Source: Pseudomonas baetica
GTDB taxonomy: Bacteria > Pseudomonadota > Gammaproteobacteria > Pseudomonadales > Pseudomonadaceae
Assembly: GCF_019733355.1 (NCBI RefSeq)
Contig: NZ_JAIHLQ010000032.1
Location: 1-64,000, forward strand
Direction of reading: 5' to 3'
Length of the DNA stretch: 64,000 bases
Part shown: piece after piece, positions 45,950 through 55,665 of the stretch
Numbering within the stretch: position 1 is the first letter of the stretch
Layout: the number at the start of each line of letters is the position of its first letter
Translations under genes and position numbers: made by a program
Notes under the pieces: model-generated
Seen by the model: only the letters and a program-made list of their open reading frames with translations
Database searches by the model: none
What the model was told of the DNA's origin: nothing

Positions 45950-46960
45950 ATGACGTTTCGAAATACCCTGCGCCGAGGCTTTACCTTCACCCTCCTCGGC
46001 CTGGCACTCGCCACCCCCCTCGCCCAGGCTGCCGATGCGGTTTCCCTGACTCTCTATAACGGCCAACACAAGGAAGTCGGCGACGCGATCGCCAAAGCCT
46101 TTGAAGCCAAGACCGGTATTCACGTCAATGTCCGCAAAGGCAGCAGCAATCAGCTCGCCAGCCAGATCATCGAAGAAGGCGACCGCTCCCCCGCCGACGT
46201 GATCTACACCGAAGAATCCCCTCCACTGAACAACCTCGGCGAACAGGGCCTGCTGGCCAAGACCGATGACGCCACCCTGGCCGTACTGCCGAAAAAATAC
46301 GTCGCTGGCAACGGTACCTGGATCGGCGTCACCGCTCGCGTTCGAGTGGCCGCGTTCAACCCGACACTGATCGACGAAAAAGACCTGCCAACGTCGGTGA
46401 TGGAATTCTCCGAGCCGAAATGGCAGGGCAAGATCGGCTTTGTGCCAACCAGCGGCGCCTTCCAGGAACAGGCCGTAGCAATCATCAAGATGCACGGTCG
46501 TGATGCCGCCGAAGAATGGCTGACCGGCCTGCGCGCTTTCGGCAAGACCTACAGCAACAACATGGTCGCGCTCAAAGCCGTCGAGAACGGTGAAGTTGCC
46601 GCTGTACTGGTGAACAACTACTACTGGTTTGCCCTGCAACGCGAGAAAGGCCAACTGGATTCCAAACTGCACTACTTCACCGGTGGCGATGTCGGCGGCT
46701 TGATTACCGTTTCCAGTGCTGCCGTGCTGAAATCCAGCGAACACCCAAAAGAAGCGCAGCAATTGCTCGCCTACATGGCCAGCGAAGAAGGCCAGCGCGT
46801 GATCACCCAAACCACCGCCGAATACCCGCTGCACAAAGGCATGGAATCGGATCGCGGCCTCAAGCCGTTCAGCGAACTGGAAGGGCCGAACGTCACGCCG
46901 GCCGATTTGGGCAACGCCGAAGAGGCACTGGAGTTGGAACGTGAAGTTGGCTTGAACTGA
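45950..46960 (+). CDS. extracellular solute-binding protein, probable Fe(III) ABC transporter (FbpA-like)
   Basis: 336-residue periplasmic protein. A twin-Arg-less Sec signal (FTFTLLGLALATPLAQAADA) is followed by a type II binding fold (SLTLYNGQHKEVGDAIAKAF at the mature start, ENGEVAAVLVNNYYWFAL near residue 220). The YY-type motif in VNNYYWF corresponds to the tyrosines that bind ferric iron in FbpA/HitA proteins. GTGAGGAACC precedes the ATG. The stop shares one base with the permease start. Iron is the likely ligand. Confidence 0.88.
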   Translation: MTFRNTLRRGFTFTLLGLALATPLAQAADAVSLTLYNGQHKEVGDAIAKAFEAKTGIHVNVRKGSSNQLASQIIEEGDRSPADVIYTEESPPLNNLGEQGLLAKTDDATLAVLPKKYVAGNGTWIGVTARVRVAAFNPTLIDEKDLPTSVMEFSEPKWQGKIGFVPTSGAFQEQAVAIIKMHGRDAAEEWLTGLRAFGKTYSNNMVALKAVENGEVAAVLVNNYYWFALQREKGQLDSKLHYFTGGDVGGLITVSSAAVLKSSEHPKEAQQLLAYMASEEGQRVITQTTAEYPLHKGMESDRGLKPFSELEGPNVTPADLGNAEEALELEREVGLN

Positions 46961-48525
46961 TGGCCGCATCGTTATCCGCCCCCGCCGCGCGCGGGGGCTA
47001 CGTGCCACGGCGCAAGCGACCATCGATCTGGCTGGTGCTGCCGGTATTGTTATTGGTGGTCATGAGCCTGTTGCCGCTGGCCTACGTTGGGATAAAGACT
47101 TGGCAGGCCGGCTGGGCCGAGGCGCTGCATTTGTTGTGGCGCCCCTATGTCTTCGGTCTACTGCGCAATACGCTGGCCTTGATGGTCGGCGTGACGATCA
47201 CCTGCGGCGTGATCGGTCTGTCGCTGGCCTGGCTGCTGGAGCGCAGCAATCTGCCGGGGCGGCGTTTGTGGGGTGTGATCCTGTGCTTGCCGTTCGCGGT
47301 TCCGGCGTTTGTCAGCAGCTTCACCTGGGTTTCGCTGAGCGCACAGTTCGAAGGCCTCGGCGGGGCGATTCTGGTGATGAGCCTGTCGAAATACCCGCTG
47401 ATCTTTCTGCCAGTGGCGGCAACTCTGCGCAATCTCGATCCTTCTCTCGAAGAGTCAGCCCGCACCCTGGGGCAGAATCGCTGGGGCGTTTTTTTCCGGG
47501 TCACCCTGCCCCTGCTCTGGCCGTCACTGCTGGCCGGCTCGCTGCTGATCGCCTTACACATGCTGGTGGAGTTCGGCGCGCTGTCGATCATTGGCCTGCA
47601 AACCTTTACCACGGCGATCTACCAACAATTCGAACTGGAATTCAGCAACGCCAATGCGGCAATGCTGTCCGCCGTGCTGCTCGCGCTGTGCCTGGTGCTG
47701 CTGTGGTTGGAACTGCGAGTGCGCGGCAAGGGCCGGCACGTGCGCACCGGGCAAGGTGCGGCGCGTCAGGCTGAACAGGTTCTGCTAGGACCTTGGGCGG
47801 CGGTCGGCCAGTTGTATTGCCTGATCCTGGCGATCATTGGCAGCGGGATTCCACTGGGCATGCTGGCGTACTGGCTGGCTGTGGGCTCTTCGGCTGCATT
47901 CCCGGTTGCGGCCATTACCGAGGCGCTGCTGTCATCGCTGGCGTTATCGCTGGGTGGCGCGGCACTGTGCCTGTTGCTGGCAGTGCCGGTCGGGCTGCTG
48001 GTGGTGCGCTATAAAGGCCAACTGGCGATCTGGGCCGAACGCTTGCCGTATCTGCTGCATGCGTTGCCGGGGTTGGTGATTGCGCTGACGCTGGTGTATT
48101 TCGCCCTGCATTACGTACCAGTGCTCTATCAGACGTCCGGCCTGTTGCTGATCGCTTATGCGCTGTTGTTCCTGCCGCTGGCTCAGGCTCCGATCCGCAC
48201 AGCACTGAACAAGGCAGCACCGCAGCTGGAAGAGGCTGCACGCACAATGGGCGCATCGTCGTTTACGGCGTTTTGCCGGGTGACCCTGCCGATCATCTTC
48301 CCGGCATTGGGCGCAGCGTTTGCGTTGGTGTTTCTGGATGCTATGAAGGAATTGACCGCGACTTTGCTGCTGAGTCCGACCGGTCTCAATACGTTGGCAA
48401 CCGAGGTGTGGGCGCATACGGCGAATGTCGAGTTTGCAGCCGCAGCGCCTTATGCGGCGCTGTTGATTGTGGTTTCTGGATTGCCGGTTTATCTGCTGAC
48501 AACCCGGATGTACCTGAGCCGCTGA
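46960..48525 (+). CDS. iron ABC transporter permease (FbpB-like, fused)
   Basis: 521-residue inner-membrane protein with two BPD-type permease domains in tandem. Each has the EAA coupling loop: LEESARTLGQNRWGVFFRVTLP (around residue 165) and LEEAARTMGASSFTAFCRVTLP (around residue 425). About twelve hydrophobic helices are visible. It forms the channel for the binding protein encoded just before it; the two genes overlap by one base (TGATG). No FbpC-type ATPase gene follows, since the next gene is an opposite-strand chemoreceptor, so an ATPase must come from elsewhere. Confidence 0.9.
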   Translation: MAASLSAPAARGGYVPRRKRPSIWLVLPVLLLVVMSLLPLAYVGIKTWQAGWAEALHLLWRPYVFGLLRNTLALMVGVTITCGVIGLSLAWLLERSNLPGRRLWGVILCLPFAVPAFVSSFTWVSLSAQFEGLGGAILVMSLSKYPLIFLPVAATLRNLDPSLEESARTLGQNRWGVFFRVTLPLLWPSLLAGSLLIALHMLVEFGALSIIGLQTFTTAIYQQFELEFSNANAAMLSAVLLALCLVLLWLELRVRGKGRHVRTGQGAARQAEQVLLGPWAAVGQLYCLILAIIGSGIPLGMLAYWLAVGSSAAFPVAAITEALLSSLALSLGGAALCLLLAVPVGLLVVRYKGQLAIWAERLPYLLHALPGLVIALTLVYFALHYVPVLYQTSGLLLIAYALLFLPLAQAPIRTALNKAAPQLEEAARTMGASSFTAFCRVTLPIIFPALGAAFALVFLDAMKELTATLLLSPTGLNTLATEVWAHTANVEFAAAAPYAALLIVVSGLPVYLLTTRMYLSR

Positions 48526-48536
48526 AACGGCCATCG

Positions 48537-48597
48537 CGAGCCGACTCACTCCCAGAGTGGAATGCATTCCCCTGTGGGAGTGAGCCGACTGGCAATC
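48537..48597. repeat. diverged REP pair
   Basis: Imperfect inverted arms with core GTGGGAGTGAGCCGACTGGC, a further variant of the family. It lies between the convergent permease and chemoreceptor genes. Confidence 0.65.
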
Positions 48598-48606
48598 GGG
48601 CCTGAA

Positions 48607-50541
48607 TCACGCCCTGAATTGCCCCAGGCTCGCCTTGAGCTGGGCCGCCAAACCATCCAGCACCTTGCCACTGGCCGTGGTCTCCACCACCGCTTGAGCG
48701 GCTTTCTCGGCTTGAGCATGAATCGTCTCGACCCGCCCACGCACTGCCTGAGCCCCTTGCGCCTGATGCGCCGCCGCCTGCGTGGCCAAACCAATTGCCG
48801 CGTGCACCTGTTCGACCGACACCTGCACAGATTGCTGTAAGCGCGCGCTATCACGCAGCACCAGCAAACCTTCGCTGGCCTGACGCCCAGCCTGACCAAT
48901 CGCCTCCACCGCCTCACGCGCGCCCTGCTGCAAAGCCACAATGTGCGCTTGAATGTCGCCGGTAGAACTCTGGGTTTTACTCGCCAGCGCACGAACCTCG
49001 TCTGCCACCACGGCGAAACCGCGCCCGGTCTCGCCCGCCCGCGCCGCTTCGATAGCAGCGTTCAGCGCCAGCAAATTGGTTTGCTCGGCAATCCCGTGAA
49101 TCACTGTCAGCACTACTTCAATCTGCTCGCTCTGCTGCGCCAGTCGCTCGATGACTTTTGCCCCGGTATCGACCTGTCCGGCGAGCGCCTCGATCAGGCT
49201 GCCGACCTTGGCCGACGTACGGGTGTTTTCATCGGTGGCCTGTCGAATGTCGACCACCTGCTTCAACGCCGCCTGCATGGCATGGCTTTCCGATTGCGCC
49301 TCATCAGCCATTTGCGACAGTGCGCGCAGACTTTCCGCCACTTCGTCGCGCTGCATCCCGGCCGCTGCATCCGCGCCGGCATTGCGCAGGGTCATCGCAC
49401 CGATTTCCACACCAGTGCGCTGAGCCACGTCGCCCGCCTCGCGCACGATCGGCTGCAACTTATCCACAAAGCGATTGACCGCCGAGGCCATGTCGCCGAT
49501 CTCATCCTTGCTGTTGATTTGCACACGCTTGGTCAGATCGCCCTCACCCGCAGCGAGATCATCCATCGCAGCATTGAGCATCTTCAGGCGATTGACCACA
49601 CGATGACCCAGCACCACGGCCAACAACAGCAGCACACCAGCACCGACCAACGCCAGGCCCATGCCGATCCGCCAGCGCAGAGTTGCAGCGGCGTCCTGCA
49701 CGGTACTGGCGGTATTGGCTTTCATTTCTGCCGCAGTCGACTGCGCCGATTGCAGGCGCGCGCGCATGGCGGTCGCACTGTCGGCTGCCGCGCCTTTGAG
49801 GCTGTCACCAACCAACTGATCACTGCTGGCGATCAACGCCGAGAAGCGTTTATCCAGCGCCGCCAGATCGGTCTCTACGGACGCCGTGGAGACCCCCATC
49901 AACACCTTGCCGATTTCCACGCCATTGGGATTGATCGACGCTTCGAGGTAATAGACCGAAGGGTCGTTCTTCGCCGCATTCAGCACTTTATCCAGCGCAC
50001 GCTCACCTTGACCCTTTTCCAGCAAGGCCTTGTTGATCGGGTTTTCGCGGTTGAGATAACGGGTCAGGTGCTGACCGGTCGCATCGTCGTACACAACGAA
50101 CAGCACGTTGGGGTTGCGCTGGGCGCGACGGGCGAATTCGGACAAAGTCGGTACATCGCTATCCCACATCGCGCGAGGTGCAACGGAAGCCAGCAATTGG
50201 GCCATGTCATTGGCCGAATCCTGCAGATCCTTTTCCAGTGTCGCGCGAAGTTGTGCCTGCTCTTCCTTCAAACGCGACGACAGACCAGCGGTCAGCCGCT
50301 GACGAGTGTTGGCGGACAAGGCGTCAAGACTCGACGTGACTTCACGCCCAGCCTGCTCCAGTTCGCCGGAAAGTTTCTGGCTGTCAGCACCGAGCCGCAC
50401 CGCCAGATCAGCTTCCAGCGCGGTGACCGTGCTCCGTGTCAGGGCGACAGCCACCAACACCTGCACCAAAAGGGCGATACCAAGGGTAACGAATACAGGC
50501 CGCAATAAACGGCTTTGTAACAGTGAGAGAACGGCCGACAC
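48607..50541 (-). CDS. methyl-accepting chemotaxis protein
   Basis: About 644 residues. Membrane helix 1 (RPVFVTLGIALLVQVLVAVALT) is followed by a periplasmic sensor domain of roughly 270 residues, helix 2 (RIGMGLALVGAGVLLLLAVVLG), a HAMP domain (NAAMDDLAAGEGDLTKRV) and the signalling domain with its conserved hairpin (IAEQTNLLALNAAIEAARAG, GRGFAVVADEVRALA). It relays ligand binding to CheA/CheW. The start is GTG 50541 with GAGG eight bases upstream; ATG 50568 is an alternative with a weaker site. The ligand is unknown and the sensor domain fold is not identified. Confidence 0.9.
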   Translation of the reverse strand: MSAVLSLLQSRLLRPVFVTLGIALLVQVLVAVALTRSTVTALEADLAVRLGADSQKLSGELEQAGREVTSSLDALSANTRQRLTAGLSSRLKEEQAQLRATLEKDLQDSANDMAQLLASVAPRAMWDSDVPTLSEFARRAQRNPNVLFVVYDDATGQHLTRYLNRENPINKALLEKGQGERALDKVLNAAKNDPSVYYLEASINPNGVEIGKVLMGVSTASVETDLAALDKRFSALIASSDQLVGDSLKGAAADSATAMRARLQSAQSTAAEMKANTASTVQDAAATLRWRIGMGLALVGAGVLLLLAVVLGHRVVNRLKMLNAAMDDLAAGEGDLTKRVQINSKDEIGDMASAVNRFVDKLQPIVREAGDVAQRTGVEIGAMTLRNAGADAAAGMQRDEVAESLRALSQMADEAQSESHAMQAALKQVVDIRQATDENTRTSAKVGSLIEALAGQVDTGAKVIERLAQQSEQIEVVLTVIHGIAEQTNLLALNAAIEAARAGETGRGFAVVADEVRALASKTQSSTGDIQAHIVALQQGAREAVEAIGQAGRQASEGLLVLRDSARLQQSVQVSVEQVHAAIGLATQAAAHQAQGAQAVRGRVETIHAQAEKAAQAVVETTASGKVLDGLAAQLKASLGQFRA

Positions 50542-50634
50542 TGTGAATACCTCTACTTCTGACGCCATTAATTTGATGGCACTCTTGTAGACAGAATCAC
50601 AGCAAAGGTCATGCCGTCCAACAGGCATAAACGA

Positions 50635-50666
50635 CAAAGGCCCCAATTAAGGGGCCTTTGTTTTTT
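50635..50666. terminator. terminator hairpin downstream of purA
   Basis: Perfect ten-pair stem (CAAAGGCCCC with its complement; 50635-50644 and 50651-50660). The T run is on the plus-strand side, while the minus-strand side, as read from purA, has only a broken T tract. It most likely serves purA and works in both directions. Confidence 0.75.
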
Positions 50667-50680
50667 ACATCAACGACTTA

Positions 50681-51973
50681 TCAAGCAAACGGATGGCGCA
50701 GAACGATGGTTTCGTTGCGATCCGGGCCCGTCGAAATAATGTCGATCGGCGCGCCGACCAGCTCTTCGATGCGCTTGATGTAGTTACGCGCAGCCTGTGG
50801 CAGCTCTTCCAGGGTCTTGGCACCCAGGGTGGATTCGCTCCAGCCCGGCATCTGCTCGTACACCGGCTCAAGGCCAATGTAGCTATCAGCGTCAGTTGGT
50901 GCATCGATCACTGCACCATCAGCGTTCTTGTAGCCAACGCAGATGTTGATGGTTTCCAGACCGTCCAGTACGTCCAGCTTGGTCAGGCACAGGCCCGAGA
51001 TGCTGTTCACATCGATAGCGCGACGCAGGATGACGGCGTCAAACCAGCCGCAACGACGGGCACGACCGGTGGTTGCACCGAACTCGTGGCCACGTTTGGC
51101 CAGGAATGCGCCAACATCGTCGAACAGTTCAGTCGGGAAAGGTCCCGAACCCACACGAGTGGTGTAAGCCTTGGTGATGCCGAGGATGTAGTCCAGGAAC
51201 ATCGGACCAACACCGGAACCAGTGGCGATGCCACCAGCCGTGGTGTTGGAGCTGGTGACGTACGGGTAGGTACCGTGGTCGATGTCCAGCAGCGAGCCTT
51301 GGGCGCCTTCGAACATGATGTCTTTGCCGGCGCGACGCAGGTCGTGCAGTTCGGCAGTGACGTCGAGCATCATCGGCTTGAGCAGCTCAGCGTATTCCAT
51401 GCACTCGTCGAGAGTCTTCTGGAAGTCGATGGCCGGCTCTTTGTAGTAATTGACCAGTACGAAGTTGTGGTAATCCAGCAACTCGCCCAGCTTGGCGGCG
51501 AAACGCTCGCGGTGGAACAGGTCACCGATGCGCAGACCGCGACGTGCAACCTTGTCTTCGTAAGCCGGGCCGATGCCGCGACCGGTCGTACCGATCTTCA
51601 GCTCGCCACGGGCCTTTTCACGGGCCTGGTCCAGCGCAACGTGGTAGGACAGGATCAGCGGGCAAGACGGGCTGATACGCAGGCGCTCGCGCACCGGCAC
51701 GCCTTTCTCCTCCAGCTTGTTGATTTCCCGCATCAGCGCGTCAGGTGCAACCACCACGCCGTTACCGATCAGGCACTGCACGCCTTCGCGCAATACGCCC
51801 GACGGGATCAGGTGCAAGACGGTTTTTTCGCCGTCGATCACCAGGGTGTGACCAGCGTTGTGGCCACCTTGGTAGCGCACTACGGCGGCAGCATGTTCGG
51901 TCAGCAGATCAACGATCTTGCCTTTGCCCTCATCACCCCACTGGGTGCCCAGGACTACGACATTCTTACCCAT
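50681..51973 (-). CDS. purA: adenylosuccinate synthetase
   Basis: 430-residue cytosolic enzyme that joins IMP and aspartate using GTP, the first committed step to AMP. The N-terminal GTP-binding loop VLGTQWGDEGKGKIVD, GGHNAGHTLV, the GRGIGPAYEDKVARRGLR segment and the C-terminal GVGPMFLDY/STGPDRNETI motifs are all present. GAGGAC precedes the ATG at 51973; the longer reading adds five residues. It lies 54 bases after hisZ on the same strand, the usual arrangement in pseudomonads. Confidence 0.97.
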   Translation of the reverse strand: MGKNVVVLGTQWGDEGKGKIVDLLTEHAAAVVRYQGGHNAGHTLVIDGEKTVLHLIPSGVLREGVQCLIGNGVVVAPDALMREINKLEEKGVPVRERLRISPSCPLILSYHVALDQAREKARGELKIGTTGRGIGPAYEDKVARRGLRIGDLFHRERFAAKLGELLDYHNFVLVNYYKEPAIDFQKTLDECMEYAELLKPMMLDVTAELHDLRRAGKDIMFEGAQGSLLDIDHGTYPYVTSSNTTAGGIATGSGVGPMFLDYILGITKAYTTRVGSGPFPTELFDDVGAFLAKRGHEFGATTGRARRCGWFDAVILRRAIDVNSISGLCLTKLDVLDGLETINICVGYKNADGAVIDAPTDADSYIGLEPVYEQMPGWSESTLGAKTLEELPQAARNYIKRIEELVGAPIDIISTGPDRNETIVLRHPFA

Positions 51974-52027
51974 AACACTTGTCCTCATTCGCGCAAACTT
52001 GGTGCCGGCGATGGCCGGCAGGAAAAC

Positions 52028-53215
52028 TCAAGAAGCCAGTGGCGATACTTGCCAAAGCCCGTTCTGCTGAATCAATTGCCGGTCGCAGTCCGCATCACGG
52101 GCGGCGGCCAAAGGTTGTCCAGGCAACGCCTGAACAACACGCTGACCCTCACTGCGCAACTGGCAAACCTGCTGCCAGAGTGCCGCATCCGTACTGTCAG
52201 GCATCCAGATACCGCCAGACGGTAGCTCGATTTCAGCACGCCCCAGGGTCACCAGGGTTTTCAAATCGGTAGAGAAGCCGGTCGCCGGACGGGCGCGACC
52301 GAAGTCAGCACCGATGTCGTCGTAACGACCGCCCTGAGCGATGGACTGGCCAACGCCCGGCACGAACACCGCGAACACTACACCGGTGTGGTAGTGGTAG
52401 CCGCGCAGCTCGCCCAGATCAAAGTACAGCGGCAACTGCGGGAAGCGCGCCGACAGACGCTCGGCGATTGCCAACAAATCTTCCAGTGCCGCCAGCACCG
52501 GCGCCGGCGCATTGGCCAGACGCTCACGGGCGGCGACCAGCACTTCGCGGCCACCACACAGGTCGACCAGCGCACGCAGCATGCCGGACAGATCGGCCGG
52601 CAAGCCTTCGGTCAAAGTAATGACCTCGTCGATCGCCTTGCGTTGCAGCGCATCGAACAACTGCTGCTCAACTTCACCGGACAGGCCGGCGGCGCGCGCC
52701 AGACCTCGGTAAATGCCGACATGACCAAGGTCCATGTGCACATCAGGCACATCGGCCAGGTGCAGCATGGCCAGCATCAGGCTGATCACTTCAACGTCGC
52801 TGCTCGGACTGGCATCGCCGTACAACTCGGCCCCCAACTGGATCGGGCTGCGCGAAGACGACAGTGCACGCGGCTGGGCATGCAGCACGCTGCCGGCATA
52901 GCACAGACGACTCGGGCCTTCGCGACGCAGGGTGTGTGCGTCGATGCGCGCCACTTGTGGCGTGATGTCGGCACGGAACCCCATCTGCCGGCCCGATTGC
53001 GGGTCGATGACCTTGAAGGTACGCAGATCCAGATCCTGGCCCGCGCCGGTCAGCAGGGATTCCAGGTACTCGATATGGGGGGTCACGACAAACTCGTAAC
53101 CCCAGCTCTGGAACAGATCCAACACCTGACGACGCGCCACTTCAATGCGCGCAGCTTCCGGTGGCAGTACTTCTTCGATGCCATCTGGCAGCAGCCAGCG
53201 GTCTACCGTTGCCAT
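52028..53215 (-). CDS. hisZ: ATP phosphoribosyltransferase regulatory subunit HisZ
   Basis: 395-residue histidyl-tRNA-synthetase paralogue that activates the short-form HisG at the first step of histidine synthesis. Class II synthetase-like motifs are visible (motif 2-like GFRADITPQVARIDAH; RLCYAGSVLHAQP), but it lacks the full anticodon-binding region, as expected of HisZ. AAGGGGAAGGCG precedes ATG 53215; the reading to 53347 adds a spurious leader. Adjacent to purA. Confidence 0.95.
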   Translation of the reverse strand: MATVDRWLLPDGIEEVLPPEAARIEVARRQVLDLFQSWGYEFVVTPHIEYLESLLTGAGQDLDLRTFKVIDPQSGRQMGFRADITPQVARIDAHTLRREGPSRLCYAGSVLHAQPRALSSSRSPIQLGAELYGDASPSSDVEVISLMLAMLHLADVPDVHMDLGHVGIYRGLARAAGLSGEVEQQLFDALQRKAIDEVITLTEGLPADLSGMLRALVDLCGGREVLVAARERLANAPAPVLAALEDLLAIAERLSARFPQLPLYFDLGELRGYHYHTGVVFAVFVPGVGQSIAQGGRYDDIGADFGRARPATGFSTDLKTLVTLGRAEIELPSGGIWMPDSTDAALWQQVCQLRSEGQRVVQALPGQPLAAARDADCDRQLIQQNGLWQVSPLAS

Positions 53216-53527
53216 TACGCCTTCCCCTTTGATCCGGGCGGCCAGCACTAGGGCGAGCCTTGAGTGAAGCAGAAAATGATCGGGCCATTCAAAACGCACG
53301 CGCATGAACGACGCAGCGAAAGGCCTGATACCGGCCTCGCCCATCACTTTCCTCGAAAAACTGTCGAGCTATTCAGCCCGATGTTCTGCAGCAAAAACAG
53401 CAATCAAACGTGCAGACGCAAAAAAGCCGGGAATTTCCCGGCTGCCGCATCATACACACGTTTTCCCCAAGGATCACCCCGCCCGAGATTTTAGCCGCCG
53501 GGCGGAGTGATTCAGGTCAACGTCGTA
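53216..53527. other. gap between hisZ and hflC
   Basis: About 310 bases without a credible gene. It holds the terminator of the hfl superoperon and the promoter region for hisZ-purA. Confidence 0.6.
53420..53443 (-). terminator. rho-independent terminator of the hfq-hfl operon
   Basis: Stem AGCCGGGA/TCCCGGCT (53425-53432 and 53436-53443) which, on the minus strand, is followed by six Ts. It lies about 85 bases after the hflC stop. Confidence 0.85.
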
Positions 53528-54397
53528 TCAAGGCTTGGACTTTTCCAGGTAACGGAAAAAGTCGCTGCTTGGGTCGAGAACCATGACGTCGGATTTGTTT
53601 GCGAAGCTTTCACGGTAGGCGCGCAGGCTACGATAGAAAGCGTAGAACTCCTGATCCTGACCGTAGGCCTTGGAGTAGATCGCAGCAGCCTGGGCATCAC
53701 CGTCACCGCGAACCTCTTCGGATTCACGATAGGCTTCAGCCAGCAAAACGCGGCGTTGACGATCGGCGTCGGCACGGATGCCTTCAGCCAGCTCGTTACC
53801 CTTGGCGCGGTGCTCGCGAGCTTCACGCTCACGCTCGGTGCTCATACGCTCGAACACGCTGCGGTTAACTTCTTTCGGCAGATCAATACCCTTGACCCGG
53901 ACATCGACCACTTCAATACCCAGCTCTTTCTCCGCCATCGTGTTCAACGAAGCAGTGATATCAGCCATCAGCGCATCGCGCTCACCGGATACCACTTCAT
54001 GCAGGGTGCGTTTACCGAACTGGTCACGCAGGCCGGATTCCAGGCGACGGGACAGACGCTCGTCGGCGATCTGCTTGAGGCCGGAAGTCGCGGTGTAGAA
54101 GCGCTCGGCATCTTTCACGCGCCACTTGGCGTAGGCATCGACCATCACGGCTTTCTTTTCCAGGGTCAGGAAACGCTGCGTCGGTGCATCCAGCGTCATC
54201 AGACGTGCGTCGAATTTACGCACCTGGTTAACGTAAGGCACTTTCACATGAAGGCCCGGCTGAACATCAGCCTCTACCACGCGACCGAATTGCAGCATAA
54301 CCGCGCGCTCGGTCTGAGACACGATGTAGAAGCAGTTCCAGCCAACCAATACCACAACGACGCCAACGATCAGGGCGATCAGCGATTTATTGCTCAT
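53528..54397 (-). CDS. hflC: protease modulator HflC
   Basis: 289-residue membrane-anchored SPFH/prohibitin-family protein. One N-terminal helix (LIALIVGVVVVLVGWNCFYIV) precedes the SPFH domain (FGRVVEADVQPGLHVKVPYV) and a long charged coiled-coil-like stretch (around residues 180-250). With HflK it forms the large periplasmic-side assembly that surrounds and modulates FtsH. Its start shares one base with the hflK stop (TGATG). Confidence 0.95.
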   Translation of the reverse strand: MSNKSLIALIVGVVVVLVGWNCFYIVSQTERAVMLQFGRVVEADVQPGLHVKVPYVNQVRKFDARLMTLDAPTQRFLTLEKKAVMVDAYAKWRVKDAERFYTATSGLKQIADERLSRRLESGLRDQFGKRTLHEVVSGERDALMADITASLNTMAEKELGIEVVDVRVKGIDLPKEVNRSVFERMSTEREREAREHRAKGNELAEGIRADADRQRRVLLAEAYRESEEVRGDGDAQAAAIYSKAYGQDQEFYAFYRSLRAYRESFANKSDVMVLDPSSDFFRYLEKSKP

Positions 54398-55569
54398 CAG
54401 CGGGTCTCCCTTGTACGCGACTGCGGCAGGTCAGTGACATGCGGCGTGACATCCGAGTTTTTACTGGCAGCAGCCGAACCGGTGACCGGTGCATTGCTAC
54501 CCGAACCGCTCTGAATCATCTTGTCCAGCGGCAAATACAGCAGGTTGCTCTGGCCGTTCTTGTTACCAGTCACGAGCACTTTGCTGGTATTGCTGAAGAT
54601 TTCCTGCATGGTGTCCAGGTACAGACGCTCACGGGTAACTTCAGGTGCCTTGCGGTATTCGGCGACCAGTTTAGTGAAGCGATCTGCCTCACCCTTGGCG
54701 CGAGAGACCGTTTCGTCGCGGTAACCGTTGGCATCCTCAAGGATACGCTGGGCCTGACCACGCGCTTCCGGCACGACGCCGTTGGCGTAGGTTTCTGCCT
54801 GGTTACGCGAACGCTGCTCGTCTTCACGCGCGCGGATCACGTCATCGAAGGCTTCCTGCACTTCACGCGGGGCTGCCGCGTTCTGCACGTTCACCTGAGT
54901 AACGGTGATACCGGTGCGATAGGTATCGAGGAAGCGCTGCAGACGCTCCTTGATTTCGCTGGCCATCAACTCACGACCTTCGGTCAGCACCTGGTCCATG
55001 GCGGTCGAACCCACCACATGGCGCAGGGCGCTGTCGGTCGCATGCTGCAAGCTGATTTCAGGTTGATCGACGTTCAGCACGAAGTCCTGAAGGTTGCTGA
55101 TCTTGTACTGCACGGTCAGCGGCACTTCGACGATGTTCTCGTCTTCGGTGAGCATCTGGCCCTGCTTGGTGTAGGCACGCTCACGCGTGACGTTTTCCAT
55201 GTACTTTTTATCGATCGGCGGGAAGTAGATGTTCAGACCCGGGCCAACGGTTTCGTAGTATTTGCCGAAGCGCAGCACGACGGCTTGCTCCTGCTCGTCC
55301 ACCACGTAGACCGCGCTGTACAGCCAGACAGCCGCCAGTACGACCAGGCCGATGCCGAGCAGACCGCCGAAGCCGCCTCCACTCTTGCCCGAACCACCGC
55401 CGTCATCACCACGTTTCTTACCACCACCGAACAACCCGTTCAGGCTTTCCTGCAGCTTTCGGAAGGCCTCGTCGAGATCCGGTGGCCCCTTGCGGTCGCC
55501 ATTATTGCGGCGCTTGCCACCCCAAGGATCCTGATTGTTCGAGTTGCCACCCGGCTCATTCCAAGCCAT
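54397..55569 (-). CDS. hflK: protease modulator HflK
   Basis: 390 residues. The Gly/Asn-rich cytoplasmic N-terminus (MAWNEPGGNSNNQDPWGG, then a GGG-rich run to about residue 70) is followed by one membrane helix (GIGLVVLAAVWLYSAVYVV), the SPFH domain (VVLRFGKYYETVGPGLNIYF) and a coiled-coil region. Partner of HflC in the FtsH complex. GGAGAGCGCT precedes ATG 55569; the reading to 55605 adds 12 residues. The hflX stop lies about 100 bases upstream. Confidence 0.95.
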   Translation of the reverse strand: MAWNEPGGNSNNQDPWGGKRRNNGDRKGPPDLDEAFRKLQESLNGLFGGGKKRGDDGGGSGKSGGGFGGLLGIGLVVLAAVWLYSAVYVVDEQEQAVVLRFGKYYETVGPGLNIYFPPIDKKYMENVTRERAYTKQGQMLTEDENIVEVPLTVQYKISNLQDFVLNVDQPEISLQHATDSALRHVVGSTAMDQVLTEGRELMASEIKERLQRFLDTYRTGITVTQVNVQNAAAPREVQEAFDDVIRAREDEQRSRNQAETYANGVVPEARGQAQRILEDANGYRDETVSRAKGEADRFTKLVAEYRKAPEVTRERLYLDTMQEIFSNTSKVLVTGNKNGQSNLLYLPLDKMIQSGSGSNAPVTGSAAASKNSDVTPHVTDLPQSRTRETR

Positions 55570-55665
55570 AGCGCTCTCCATCTGATAAAGCAAAGACGCA
55601 CCCACGGCGCGCCGACCAATGCTACAGAATGCCTGCCTTCACGGCACAACCGCTTTTTCAGGCTT

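Noticed and set aside
45706..46014. Short open frames on both strands overlapping the second tRNA-Leu gene
   Set aside because: They run through the tRNA and its terminator; no credible start or family.
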